NCBI RefSeq assembly: GCF_026151205.1
Contig: NC_087074.1
Span: 4,898,001-4,962,000 of the forward strand
Length of the DNA stretch: 64,000 bases
Source of the DNA: Bolinopsis microptera
Lineage: Eukaryota; Ctenophora; Tentaculata; Lobata; Bolinopsidae
Direction: 5' to 3'
A model generated the notes under the pieces. That model ran no database searches and had not been told where the DNA came from. It saw only the letters and a program-made list of their open reading frames with translations. Position numbers and translations under genes: made by a program. Numbering within the stretch: the first letter of the stretch is position 1; every line of letters begins with the position of its first letter. Below, piece by piece: positions 46,901 to 58,479 of the stretch.

Positions 46901-49900
46901 GGTGACTTTTTAGATTCTATAAGTAAAAATGTTTGTCGGTTCGACTTGGCTAAAAGAATTGTGATAAATAAAACAATGTGCTCTAACTTTGTCCAAAAAG
47001 CAGTTACAGACGTCTGTCATACAATCCTTCATGGGACCACCGTTTCTATCTCCAACAGGTACTGCACCGTGACATTGCTTGAATGGGTCATCTAGGAAAA
47101 ATGGGCTTAATAATTTATTCATACCCAGTTCTTAAGTTCATGAGTATCATCAGAGATTAATTAATTAATAAATTACAAATCCGTCCTAATAACTGTAAAA
47201 TGTTCAGCGAATTTGATGAAAACCATAATTGAGACCACTTACTCAAGAGAGCAGAGCAGATAGCCTCAGCTTCGTCGTGTAGGTTTCCGACGTCTCTACA
47301 AACATCTGGTGGGAGAGGGGGAGCAGGACAGTGTTCATCGTACCCCTGGTACGTTGTTCCCAAGCTGTTTGCACTTCCTCCCGTCAGATCATCGTTAGGG
47401 TTCGCGTTCCAGTTCCCACACATACCCTCCGTTATATCAGCACAAGACCCGTGGAGCCACATTTCAGCGTTGATATAGACACCACCGTTGGTAGCACGCA
47501 GACGCACGGATGGATCTCTGCCCTTGTTGTACAGCCTGATTTCAAGTTGACCAGCGTTGATGATTTCTACTCTATCTCCGTTGTTGTAGTTTTTAATGTA
47601 AGGAAGTTGTACCTGGTAAGTGGTAAGTTGAATATTTGCGGATTAAGAATAAGCCCACTTTTAAAGTATTAACAATGTTCTAATACTTGAGGGGGGGGGG
47701 TACAGTCCCTCTAATACTTAACAATCATATAGATTCGAAAAATTTAAATTTACAGATTTACTCACATTAACGTTATCGACCTTTGACAAAAAACCTCTCT
47801 CGATAGCAAATACGGTTCCCTTGAAACTCAGTTCAACTCTTTGTGTGTATGTTGGGGCTCGATTATGAAGATCAATGTTCTTGAAATATACCTGAAATAA
47901 AAATCAATCATTAGAAACATTTTACTTTGAAGGTAAAGGTAAAGGTAAAGGTAAAGGTAAAGGTAAAGGTAAAGGTAAAGGTAAAGGTAAAGGTAAAGGT
48001 AAAGGTAAAGGTAAAGGTAAAGGTAAAGGTAAAGGTAAAGGTAAAGGTAAAGGTAAAGGTAAAGGTAAAGGTAAAGGTAAAGGTAAAGGTAAAGGTAAAG
48101 GTAAAGGTAAAGGTAAAGGTAAAGGTAAAGGTAAAGGTAAAGGTAAAGGTAAAGGTAAAGGTAAAGGTAAAGGTAAAGGTAAAGGTAAAGGTAAAGGTAA
48201 AGGTAAAGGTAAAGGTAAAGGTAAAGGTAAAGGTAAAGGTAAAGGTAAAGGTAAAGGTAAAGGTAAAGGTAAAGGTAAAGGTAAAGGTAAAGGTAAAGGT
48301 AAAGGTAAAGGTAAAGGTAAAGGTAAAGGTAAAGGTAAAGGTAAAGGTAAAGGTAAAGGTAAAGGTAAAGGTAAAGGTAAAGGTAAAGGTAAAGGTAAAG
48401 GTAAAGGTAAAGGTAAAGGTAAAGGTAAAGGTAAAGGTAAAGGTAAAGGTAAAGGTAAAGGTAAAGGTAAAGGTAAAGGTAAAGGTAAAGGTAAAGGTAA
48501 AGGTAAAGGTAAAGGTAAAGGTAAAGGTATAAAGGTAAAGGTAAAGGTAAAGGTAAAGGTAAAGGTAAAGGTTAAGGTAAAGGTAAAGGTAAAGGTAAAG
48601 GTAAAGGTAAAGGTAAAGGTAAAGGTAAAGGTAAAGGTAAAGGTAAAGGTAAAGGTAAAGGTAAAGGTAAAGGTAAAGGTATAAAGGTAAAGGTAAATCA
48701 TGAATAAGTCTCGAAGTGCAAAAAGGCTATTATCGACACACTCTTATTTTTTCAAAAATCATGTAAAAATAATATTGGCATTAAAAAGTCGATCTTGGCC
48801 AAAATTCATAATGGATGTCCACTTCCATAGAAGATAGAAAATAAAACTTACATCAAAATCCCCACAACTAGCAGCCTTGTAAGTACATTCTCCATGAAAA
48901 TCAAAGTATTTTCCGTCAAACGACTTGTAGTGAGGATCTCCGGAGCTGACGCAATAAGCTGGTGCTGAAATTTATAAGGTAATTTATAATGTGCCATAGT
49001 TATTAGTTACCAAGCAATAAGTCAACAGAACACACTCTGAAAAGCAAACGAATTGTTCGTTATGTGTCCTTTATTGAATTTCATACGCATCAGCGAATTA
49101 TTCATTTGTTTAATGATCAGCCCTTGATAATTGATAAAAAGAGGAGTCCAGGAAAGTGGATATTTTGGCAACATTACCGGCAGCCCCGGGACTCGATTCA
49201 ATTTTTTCCGAACCCGGGAAACATTACAACCTCGAACCGACCTGATAACTCCGTCAATAGCTAAAATGTACTTTTAAAAAACCTACATTTGATACACTTG
49301 GACTCGCACTCCTCAGGATCTGTCCACTTCACAGTGCCTCCAGGACAGACCAGAGTGTCGTCACCACACGCACAGTTGATACCCGCCTCAGAGCAAGTAC
49401 AAGTTTTTCCATCTTCTCCTGGCCACTGTTCTCCTCCAGAGTATGTTGTTCCATCTTCAGCAGTACAGCTTATAGGTGTACATACCTCAGCTCCTTCTAC
49501 CTGTAAATGGACAGCCAGTTATTGGTTTATCTCTATACGTAAAATTGTAAGACTGGCAGAGATTTGGTACCGAGCAAATTCTTCTGCCTGTTATTAGAGG
49601 TTATAGCTATTATTTTGTACAAAGCTTAACACGTAGTCCCAAATTAGAAATTACAAACCTTGATAGTAGGCCAACTGACTACGGATTGGAAGCCGAATCC
49701 AACATGGCCAGGTGCTACAAAGAAGGGCTGCTGAGAGGAGATAGACTCTTCTAGAACACCGTCTATCCAAACTGTCTCTTGCTCATCTTGAACCAGAATC
49801 TCTGAGGGAAATGCCATAATGTGAAACACAATAATTTATCTTGGGGTGGGTTTCATGCTTGCTTAGTTGCTTGAGGGCCAATTTTTATTATAATAAGGGC

Positions 49901-51326
49901 GTAATATATTGGAAATGAAGATTGGCCACTGCCCACTAGTAATCGACCGCTGTTATTAATCATATTACCTTATATTATTGTAATATTAGCATAACGTTTT
50001 GGATCATCATCTCCCAGGAGGATAGAATGAATTAATCGCAAGCTTGGGTTCGGTCATATTTAGGTCATTTGATACCTGCTGACATTTGGGGGTGCCTGAG
50101 ATCTGAGGCCCTCTTAAAAGCTTGTTCTATGGTCCTAGTTTGTTGATCTAAAGTCTACCGTACACCTCCAACTCGGATTTTACACAAATTCCGGGCTAAA
50201 CCTTCCTTTTCCATCATCACTAACCTAGAGTCGCAGCTCCAGAAGCGACAGCGTTATTCGTGACTTTGCTTTGAGCGAGATTTTGTCCATTACCGCCAAC
50301 TATCTTACCCATCTGAACATTGGCAGCTACTGGTACCTTCAATCTGGGAGAAAATGCATTACTTTTTGACGTCGTCAATATTTCTTTTTAATAATCAATC
50401 CATCGTAGTGGGGCAATATAGTAACTTAGTAAGAAAAGTCCGGGTTTTTATCGCCCCTCCCCCTCTCTCTCACCCTCCAGCATCTACATTTTCACATAAT
50501 GTTTCGTCTCACCTCATCATTACGTAGTTGCCATTGTTATCGTCCTCCATATTAAAGGTAATACCTCCGAAGGGTCCAGCTCTGGCACTTGAATCGCTGT
50601 TAGAGAAACGGGCCTTGACGTAAAAGTCCTTGCTGGTGTGAAGTCCCTCCCCAGAAAGCGAGATAACACAAAACTTGTTAGCTCCTGCTCCAGACTGGAT
50701 AAATTAACTTATGTTATATATTATAGAAGGATACAAGTGTGAGAACACTCAAAATAAACAATGCATCACGTGAGGGTGAATGTGACATCTGTATTATGTT
50801 TCACGTGATAATGTATAACGTGATGAAACGAACATTACCTTGGAGTTTGAAGTTCCAATGCTCCATACTCCGTTTGCATAAGAGCTTGATGTCACACATC
50901 CCTCAACAGACGATGTGATTTCAGTGAGTGGAGCACAACTCCAGTCTCCTGTTAAAATGATCAAATATGAAGGATTGGATAAGGGATTTAAGTCAATTAT
51001 AATTGAAAACTCCGACGTTGATAAAGCATTGGAATTGAATCAATGGACATAAATCATATGAATTTAAGGATTACTTGCTAAATGCATGGTTGTAAAACTA
51101 AAGATTACACTTCTTACCTGGAGCATTTTTAGCTAATACCGCTGGTAATCTGAAAGGTTAAGTTTTTAGGTCAAAAATAAACGTCAAGAATACGTTAAAT
51201 TCAAAGGCTTTCATAGAATCAAATTTAATCAAAAAGTATTGTAATATTCCCATTAACTAAAAGGTTCTAAAAATAAGATACAACTTACAAGCCCAGCAGA
51301 GCTGCTGCGACCAACACTAAAACCAT
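40947..51326 (-). CDS. Gene B: paralogue of gene A, 22 exons, 1,528 aa
   Basis: Exons in coding order: 51326-51289, 51149-51118, 50948-50839, 50694-50513, 50343-50225, 49801-49659, 49500-49287, 48964-48852, 47891-47766, 47612-47243, 47091-46988, 46537-46444, 46320-45959, 45850-45711, 45589-45118, 44851-44728, 43969-43783, 43354-42319, 42095-42002, 41754-41537, 41384-41245, 41115-40947. Lengths equal those of gene A in 15 of 22 exons and phases agree throughout. Signal peptide MVLVLVAAALLGLLPAVLA. Same order of jelly-roll-like region, VWC, VWD (GDPHYKSFDGKYFDFHG), C8, TIL, VWC, Ig, then the second VWD module and Ig domains. The C-terminal tail is longer than in A, with an EPKEPKEPKEKKEKKEKK expansion. 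Secreted; role unknown. Confidence 0.88.
44218..44262 (-). other. 20-bp stem hairpin in intron 16 of gene B
   Basis: Arms 44218-44237 and 44243-44262 pair over 20 bp with one mismatch around the 5-nt loop AATAC. The mismatch is T opposite G on the plus strand and A opposite C in the sense transcript of gene B. The stem is too short for a typical animal pre-miRNA. It may be a small foldback element or a chance structure. Confidence 0.55.
46574..46853. repeat. 11-bp minisatellite, unit GTGTAGTCAGT, about 25 copies
   Basis: Very uniform array in intron 11 of gene B, with few variants (one TAAGT, one CCAGT). The matching intron of gene A lacks it, so it arose after duplication. Confidence 0.95.
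47929..48698. repeat. Hexanucleotide array (GGTAAA)n, about 128 copies, in intron 8 of gene B
   Basis: Nearly pure hexamer run of about 770 bp with only three interruptions (GGTATAAAGG twice, GGTTAAGG once). In the sense direction of gene B it reads (TTTACC)n: pyrimidine-rich and free of AG. It ends 38 bp before the 3' splice site of exon 9. The long plus and minus frames here (Lys-Val and Pro-Leu repeats) are artefacts. Assembly length may be unreliable. Confidence 0.97.
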
Positions 51327-51376
51327 CTAACTCTTCTACGATACAAACTGTTAATAAGTTTTGAAAAAGACTTGAA

Positions 51377-51384
51377 ATTTTATA
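51377..51384 (-). promoter_or_regulatory. TATA-like box of gene B
   Basis: TATAAAAT on the minus strand, 50 bp upstream of the ATG. This fits a short unspliced 5'UTR of about 20-30 nt, as in gene A. Confidence 0.55.
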
Positions 51385-52375
51385 ATTCTTTAAATTATAT
51401 CATGTGATATAAAAGATTTTTGAGATCAAAAGTCAAGCTGAACTCAGTTAATTATTGTTTTGCCCAATGCTACGCTAATTAGCAGTATAACTATATGTAT
51501 AACCAGCATTTCCTCAACACAATTTGCTATTTGTAGCTGTGAAATTAAAATAAAAATACAAATGCTGATAAAAATAAGGAGACCAGACATTAACCTAGCT
51601 GGTAAAGAGGTTATTCGGTGGTCAAATCTGTGTTAAAACATAAAATATACAAGATAAGTCCACCCTCAACTAACATTAAAAAGGCTGGTGCAACCTTCAA
51701 CTTGAAACAAGAAATAAGCACCAAATAAATTACTGACCCTGTTACACCGAACAAGTTATTAACTAAAGTCTAAAACAGCATACTGGATTAACATCGTGAA
51801 GCAAGTGACACGAGTCTATGTGATCAACGTGTCGTTTGCTTATTCCCCCTCTGAGAGAGACAAAGCGGGATAAAGCCACCCCTTTCCGTGCTTCTTAATT
51901 GTACAAGCTTTGTTTAATAATTCTCGGAACTGTGGGGCTTACATGGATTCAGAATACACAGACTAATACATTATTAGGTATACGAGGCAGACCTCCTGAT
52001 CCTGACAGGGCAGATCATGTGATCAGCCAATCAGTGACGATTGATTCATGGATACAATTTGATTGAGTTAGGAATGGGCTATACCTAGAGATCTAGAGTT
52101 CACATTACAGTTATGTACATAATGTACATAATACATTCCCCACTGAAGCACTGTACTAAACTCTAAAGGGATATTGCGTGAAACGACTATATGGTAAACC
52201 ACTCATCTTCATAGCTGACTTTCAGCCGTGGTAAAATGTGTATTTGTTGGCTGACTTACCTATGTGGTCAGATGAATCTAATATCATTGATCACACAGTC
52301 TTCTAGTGGTAAGATAATAACCAAAACTCCAAGCTTTCCCATTTTCTAAATCCAGTGTGCATATCATACGGTACG
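51385..52375. other. Upstream region of gene B, no gene seen
   Basis: No repeat or frame of note. The conserved TATA spacing suggests the core promoter is at its left end. Confidence 0.4.
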
Positions 52376-52490
52376 CCTACTTTAGTTTGACACGCACTCT
52401 AGTTCGATACGTACTGTAGTTCGACAAACCCTAAAGTTCGACTTTGTCGAACTACAGTGTGCTACCTGGACTTTAGTTCGACACGTGCTC
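52376..52490. repeat. Stem-loop repeat, copy 1
   Basis: The stem-loop is 52446-52482: arms GTCGAACTACAGT and ACTTTAGTTCGAC around TGTGCTACCTGG-type loop sequence. It is preceded by several AGTTCGA octamers in both orientations. Further copies: 54882-54925, 55145-55181, 55504-55540, 56496-56532, 58264-58300. Confidence 0.8.
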
Positions 52491-52912
52491 AAGAAAGATA
52501 TTCATAAAGAAAAATTTATTAATTCAGAATATCTTTCAATTTAGTTTTTTATCGAACAATAATTTTGAGTCGCATATCAAATTTGATAACGTTCCGTGAG
52601 CCAGAAGTTACGGTAATATTATAAAGGACATGGACATGATGTTCTATACGACTACTTTACCTTCATGGGCCTATATAGTTATACCATATGAACTTGTAGT
52701 TGTTATCCCTAATCCCAATCATGAATCAAGGAATCAAATGCCTATGTGATCCGATAGCGTGCAGCAACGACAACAGTGAAGCAGCTATATGAGTAGCACC
52801 AGTGCTTGCCATGGGATCACCAAAGAACACGTAATTAATACCACATCGGCAATTTTTATTTATCATGATATTGGTTGTCGATATAAGCGGGACATAAATT
52901 TACTTAGGGATA

Positions 52913-53513
52913 ATGTGACGTCACGTGAAGGAGAATGTGACGTCACGTGAAGGAGAATGTGACGTCACGTGAAGGAGAATGTGACGTCACGTGAAGGAGA
53001 ATGTGACGTCACGTGAAGGAGAATGTGACGTCACGTGAAGGATAATGTGACGTCACGTGAAGGATAATGTGACGTCACGTGAAGGAGAATGTGACGTCAC
53101 GTGAAGGAGAATGTGACGTCACGTGAAGGAGAATGTGACGTCACGTGAAGGAGAATGTGACGTCACGTGAAGGAGAATGTGACTTCACGTGAAGGAGAAT
53201 GTGACGTCACGTGAAGGATAATGTGACGTCACGTGAAGGATAATGTGACGTCACGTGAAGGATAATGTGACGTCACGTGAAGGATAATGTGACGTCACGT
53301 GAAGGAGAATGTCACGTCACGTGAAGGAGAATGTGACGTCACGTGAAGGAGAATGTGACGTCACGTGAAGGAGAATGTGACTTCACGTGAAGGAGAATGT
53401 GACGTCACGTGAAGGATAATGTGACGTCACGTGAAGGAGAATGTGACGTCACGTGAAGGAGAATGTGACGTCACGTGAAGGAGAATGTGACGTCACGTGA
53501 AGGAGAATGTGGG
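52913..53513. repeat. 22-bp minisatellite with CRE/E-box core upstream of gene B, about 27 copies
   Basis: The unit contains TGACGTCACGTGAAGGA and is almost perfectly regular, with AGAAT/ATAAT variants and rare TGACTTCA changes. It lies 1.6 kb upstream of the gene B start. The core is the same as in intron 3 of gene A, although unit length differs by one base. Confidence 0.97.
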
Positions 53514-54164
53514 TTAGTACATAATAGTTGTAATTACAATACAAGATACAAGGCTAGGTCACTCCCGGTGTTGGGATGGCCTAAGGTGCTTACTGCTTAT
53601 CTCCGTTTCATTAACCCTAAGCCACTCTGTGCCACTATACTAGTATGCTAGCTGTCGGAGGGTTAGTCCTACGCGCCAGGGAGTGTGTATCACCAGCCGA
53701 AGCTGTATCAAATTACATTTTAGTAATTGGCCGACTTGCATCCGACCGGATTTGAACCCGGGCCGTCTGCTTAATTATAATTAAGATCATTGAAACAAAC
53801 AAATTAACGGGTGATACTCGTAAAATATTTGTTCCGTCGACGAGTTCAATTTGGCGTGCGTCTTGGTAGGTTATAAACCTACAAAAACAAAACTCCACAG
53901 TGTAACATACTGATTTTATAAACTGTGGTTATATGATACACTTCTTAATATACTTTTGATTTGTTTGGAGAGGCGAATCATACACAGTTTAGGCTCTTGA
54001 ATTCTTCGAATAAAATATCATCTTTAGAAAACCTCCTCAAATTAATACATAGACATAGTAATATAATATGTAGACATAGTAATATAGTAATATACATTAG
54101 ACATAGTAATATAGTAATAATATGTAGACATAGTAATATAGTATTACTAATAGTACAGATGCAA
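53514..54164. repeat. Repeat-rich intergenic DNA, including ACATAGTAATATA units
   Basis: On the minus strand GGGTTCAAATCCGG (53743-53756) is a good RNA polymerase III B box without a visible A box at the usual distance, possibly a SINE remnant. A short array of ACATAGTAATATA units lies at about 54050-54145. No gene was seen. Confidence 0.45.
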
Positions 54165-54385
54165 CACTAATCTATCGTCTCTGAAAAAATTAGGCGTTCA
54201 GCAATCAGCATGTTCAGAGAGAACAATATTGGTGTTTTAACATTGAATGGGCGTGATCTAAAATATTCGAATTTTCAAATTTTGGCGACGGAATCCTCGA
54301 ACGACGAACAGTATGACATCTGTAAAGCAACAACTCTCAAATATAAAACACGGTGGTGGTAAAAGACCCAATATATGTGTACTGA
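54165..54385. mobile_element. Truncated relative of the 61.7-62.6 kb mariner-like element
   Basis: GAATGGGCGTG, TCTAAAATATTCGAATTTTC and GACGGAATCCTCGAAC match 62480-62540. Similarity starts near CTGAAAAA (54180) and stops where a long C run (54388) replaces the expected right end. Confidence 0.7.
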
Positions 54386-54811
54386 CCCCCCCCCCCCCCC
54401 CCCCCCACCCCTGTTATGAAGTAATATAATATCGACAGTACCCACAATAAATACTCATGATTGTTGATTGTAATTAATCAACGGTGTCCAATAATTCCAC
54501 GGGTATCTACTATCTACTATCTAAAAGTTCTTCTGTGCGTAAGTGCAAGATGACTTCGAATAATTGCTAAAAATTCATTATTTTAACTCAAAAGGTCTAA
54601 GGAGACCCTTGCCCCCCCCCCCCCCCCCACCCGCGGTTTGCTTTCCACTTATCTCATGCTGTTTAACTAACATGTAATAATGTGTGTAATGTGCAAATTA
54701 TCTTATTGGGAACTGATTGAGACAATTGATAACTACTGGTCATTGCCTAACTGACCTCAGACTCAATTGTTAATTAGCACAATTATAGACTAAGCACAAT
54801 TGTAAACTCAG

Positions 54812-55620
54812 CGGTGCCCCGATTCCCGTACTGTATAAGTGCGACACGTACCATAGTGCGAAAACCTCCAAGATCGACACTGTCGCACTACAGTACTGAG
54901 TACGCTACCTGGACTGTAGTGCGACAGAGAATTTCCAAGGCCTCGAGGTACCATAAGCCTCAGCCGAACGATCCATGTGATTCCACCGAGTAGGTGGAAT
55001 CCCAAAGCAGGAAGGTTTGTGAACTTGTTATCCCAATCAGAGATATGTCTTTATACGATGCGTGTGATAGGAATTAGGATCATCTACTGCTTACGACTGG
55101 GTGTTAGGATCTGACCTGAACTTGGAAGTATGACAGGATCTGGTGTCGCACTACAGTACGCTACCTGGACTGTAGTGCGACACGAACTCCAGTGCGAAAG
55201 AGGGAAGGATCTTGTCGAACTTCAGGTTTCGCACTACAGTACGTTTACAGGTAACTGGTACTCCGTTTTATAGATCTAGATTGTAGAGTACGCTTGTAAA
55301 GTAGGATAATTACAATTAATATTAATGATTATACTGAATGGTTCTGAAATTTCCAACCGCTGGTTGCTTGATATCAGAAAATAGTTTAAAGATTACCTAA
55401 ACGTTTTGAAATTTCTGATCTCGTGCACCTTCCATTGAACCCTGTGATCTTATGATAAGGACCCGGCAATATTAGCCCTTGGATCACAAACAGAAAACTA
55501 TTTGTCGAACTAAAGTACGCTAACTGGACTCTAGTTCGACACGTACCGAAGTTCGAAAGGGGTGATTTCTGGCGAAAGTTCGAACTATAGTGTGTGTCGA
55601 ACTAGAATACGTGAATCCAT
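54812..55620. repeat. Stem-loop repeat copies 2-4 and related flanks
   Basis: Copies 2 (54882-54925) and 3 (55145-55181) use arms GTCGCACTACAGT and ACTGTAGTGCGAC, paired over all 13 bases. Copy 4 (55504-55540) uses GTCGAACTAAAGT and ACTCTAGTTCGAC. Flanking DNA at 55320-55500 is similar to 58090-58260, so the stem-loops belong to a larger element. Confidence 0.75.
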
Positions 55621-56210
55621 ATCATACATTATATTATAATGAATGTACCAAATAGTAAATTTATACAGATCACCGTCAAGAAATACTAATAATTTCATTA
55701 GCTTACTCGATCACGTACTCAATAGACTAGATAGACAATCACAAAAACACGTTATGTTTTATGGCGAAGCAATTATTGATCTTATTAAATATGACACTGA
55801 TTCCTCAAGCCAGAACCTCATTGACACACTGGCAAATATGGTTTTGTTCAAACAGTTTCAAAACCAACACGAGTCACTGACCACAGTGCCACCCTTATTG
55901 ACCATGTGTACACAAATAATATTGAAAACAAGTTGTAACGTGCTAACACTCGACATCTCCGATCATCTTGTAACACTGACCACTATAAAGCTACGTGCAG
56001 TACCACACACTCAAATAGGACCGATACCACAAAATACCGTGAAACACGTACTATTAATGAAGCCAGCAATGCTATGTTCAAGGAATCATGGGAGGAGGCG
56101 CGGGAATCAGGCTGTGCAAATGAACAGGATGATAAGTTCTCAGAAATCTACATGAAACAATACAGCACTGGCCACTGCATACCCATTAGTTGTAGTGAAC
56201 GGTCGATTTT
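55621..56210 (+). mobile_element. LINE, 5' part: APE-type endonuclease region
   Basis: Broken frames read YRSPSRNTNNFISLLDHVLN, HVMFYGEA, DLIKYDTDSSSQNLIDTLAN and NVLTLDISDHL, the layout of an apurinic-type endonuclease of a non-LTR retrotransposon. Some catalytic motifs are spoilt by frameshifts. The element breaks off near 56200 and seems to resume at about 58480. Confidence 0.75.
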
Positions 56211-58479
56211 GACGTATTGAACGCACGTTCCAGTAACTTTTTAGTGAACGTTATTGAACGTTTATAGTGAACGTCAGTGATTATCAAAAACAAAAATTCA
56301 TGAAAATAAACTTTTTGAAATCTCAATTTCTCCAACTGATAATTATCAATTTGTATTGTATTGTATTGTAGTAGTATTTTAAATACTACTACAATACAAT
56401 ACAATACAAATTGATAATACTATTTATGCTACTGAATGTAAACGTACTCAAGTTCGACACGGACTCTAGCTCGACAAACCCTAAGGTTCGACTCTGTCGA
56501 ACCAAAGCGCGCTACCTGGACTCAAGTTCGACACGTATTAAAGTTCGACAAGATAACTTTGACTGTCGAACTAAAGTTTTGAAATCTCCGATCTCAAGCA
56601 ACGATCCTTTACGAGCTTGTAATCTATTTGCTTGTTTGTTTTCCACTAGTCTCCCAGCTTTGGATCTGTGATGGATGTGATGGATTTCTTGCGGTCAATT
56701 TTATCCCTACATGGGCTCCCGGCCGTGCGTCCATGTAGGAGCCGTGGGGCCTTCCGAGTGATAGGGTTACAGTGACTGTTAGTAGGGAAAGTATGAAGGC
56801 TATATCAGTAGACACAATTACCGAACACAGGGCATTGGCTCGACCTCCAAGACAGGGTATCCGTGAGGACCCTGGTCGTAATCAGCTCTGCACTGCTCCA
56901 GTGTATCCTGATGCCTGAAATCTTGGACACTGCCTACGTACGGGGTAGACAGCCACCGATGATTCTGTCTGTGAGTTTTTCATCACTTCCTGATATGAGT
57001 CAGACCTCAGCTGGATCCTTCCTGTTTAGCTTCTTCTGAGCTTCCCGCTCGACCTCCTTCTTCAATCATCATCATCAGTTAGAGCTGCCGTGCTCTCGAA
57101 CTTTCCCTTCACACTCCACCACGGCACCTCCTTTGAGCCCTCCTGCCAGGTAACACCGGCTCTCAGACATAGGCAAGCTTACCGCGCACGACGTATTTTT
57201 TTGTTTCGTCCTTTCCGTGTGTGCCGTTTTGTGCCACCCTCTCTGCTGTTCCTGCGCTTGCGCTCACCCGCTCTTCAGTGGGCTGTTCATTTGACAGAAG
57301 TTACTGGCTGGCACTCCAAACATCTTCTCACTCACAATCACCATCAATCAAATTCAAATTATGCAATCAATCCACGATCATATGATCAAAACACAAAACT
57401 TTGTAATATACTGTTTCTGTTTGAGATTTGAATAACGTTACTGTAATGTTTCAAATTATATTTTAAATTCAAAATGTTCAAATGTGCTGTTCAATTGTGT
57501 GTGAATGTAATCTCACTATATATAAAGCGAGACGATATATATCTATCCGTGCCATTTTACTGACACCACGGCATCGATTTTAACGCAAATTTCCGCAAAA
57601 ACCGTAAAAGATATACAACTGAAACTTTTTTGACTGGGTCAAATGCTTTAATGGCCTCCAAATCAGCATGAAAAAATAAAAAATTGGCCAAGAAATAGGA
57701 GTTTTAGAGCCCAAAATTTGGTACCCCAAGTGGTTTCAAAAACGCGAATTAAATAGGCAATAATTATTTTAGTCTCTTGAGTCTTGACACCATTTTAGGG
57801 TTATACGGGTTCCTGCTAGTCTCTATAATCCATATCTATAAACATTTAATTGTCCTCATACTCATAATTCAATTGTTAGCTAGCAGAATTGTAGACTTAG
57901 CGGAGAAATAAAAGACTAACGTAATAACTCGTACTCCGTTTTATAGATCTAGATTGTAAAATACGCTTTATAAATATCTACCACGTACCACACTTTATAT
58001 CATCACAAACGACTAGTAACCGAGTACCGGTCTAGAGATTTGGCAGCTGAATCGAAATCAGTCGGATATCAATCTATTTTCCTGTTAGCTAGACCAGAAC
58101 TGAGTGGCAAAAAGGAGAATTAAAACTATACTGAAAGGTTCTGGAATTTATAACCGCTCACATGGTTGCTAGATGTCAGAAAATATTTGTATCTGCCATT
58201 GAACCCTGTGATCCTATGATGAGGACCCAGCAATAGCCATTGGATCATAAGCAGAAACTATTTGTCGGACTAGAGTACGCTACCTGGACTCTAGTTCGAC
58301 ACGTACCGAAGTACGACAGGGGTGATATCTGGCGAATTTAATTTTTCGAACTATAGTGCGTGTCGAACTAGAGTACGTAAATCCTACTGAACACTACTAG
58401 TTATAATTTATCCATACCGTTCAGAACGTTCCGTACATGCACTACAACTAAGGCATACTCCGTTAAGAGCAATAATAAA
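56211..58479. mobile_element. 2.3-kb insertion splitting the LINE
   Basis: Contains the 77-bp palindrome (56342-56418), stem-loop copies 5 and 6, and about 500 bp of GC-richer DNA (56700-57300) with no domain I recognise. The LINE reading runs up to MKQYSTGHC on the left and resumes as NLTKEQYYKKQF on the right, so this block probably inserted later, perhaps in several steps. Confidence 0.55.
56342..56418. other. Perfect 77-bp palindrome
   Basis: Arms 56342-56379 and 56381-56418 are exact reverse complements of 38 bp with a single central T at 56380. The arms contain TTGTATTGTATTGTATTGTA. It could extrude a cruciform. Confidence 0.95.

Noticed and set aside
47922-48701. Long open frames of Pro-Leu and Lys-Val repeats on both strands
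   Set aside because: They are translations of a pure hexamer array inside an intron of gene B; the repeat lacks stop codons by composition.
57090-57431. 113-aa frame in GC-richer DNA
   Set aside because: No recognisable domain; it lies in the repeat block that splits the LINE.
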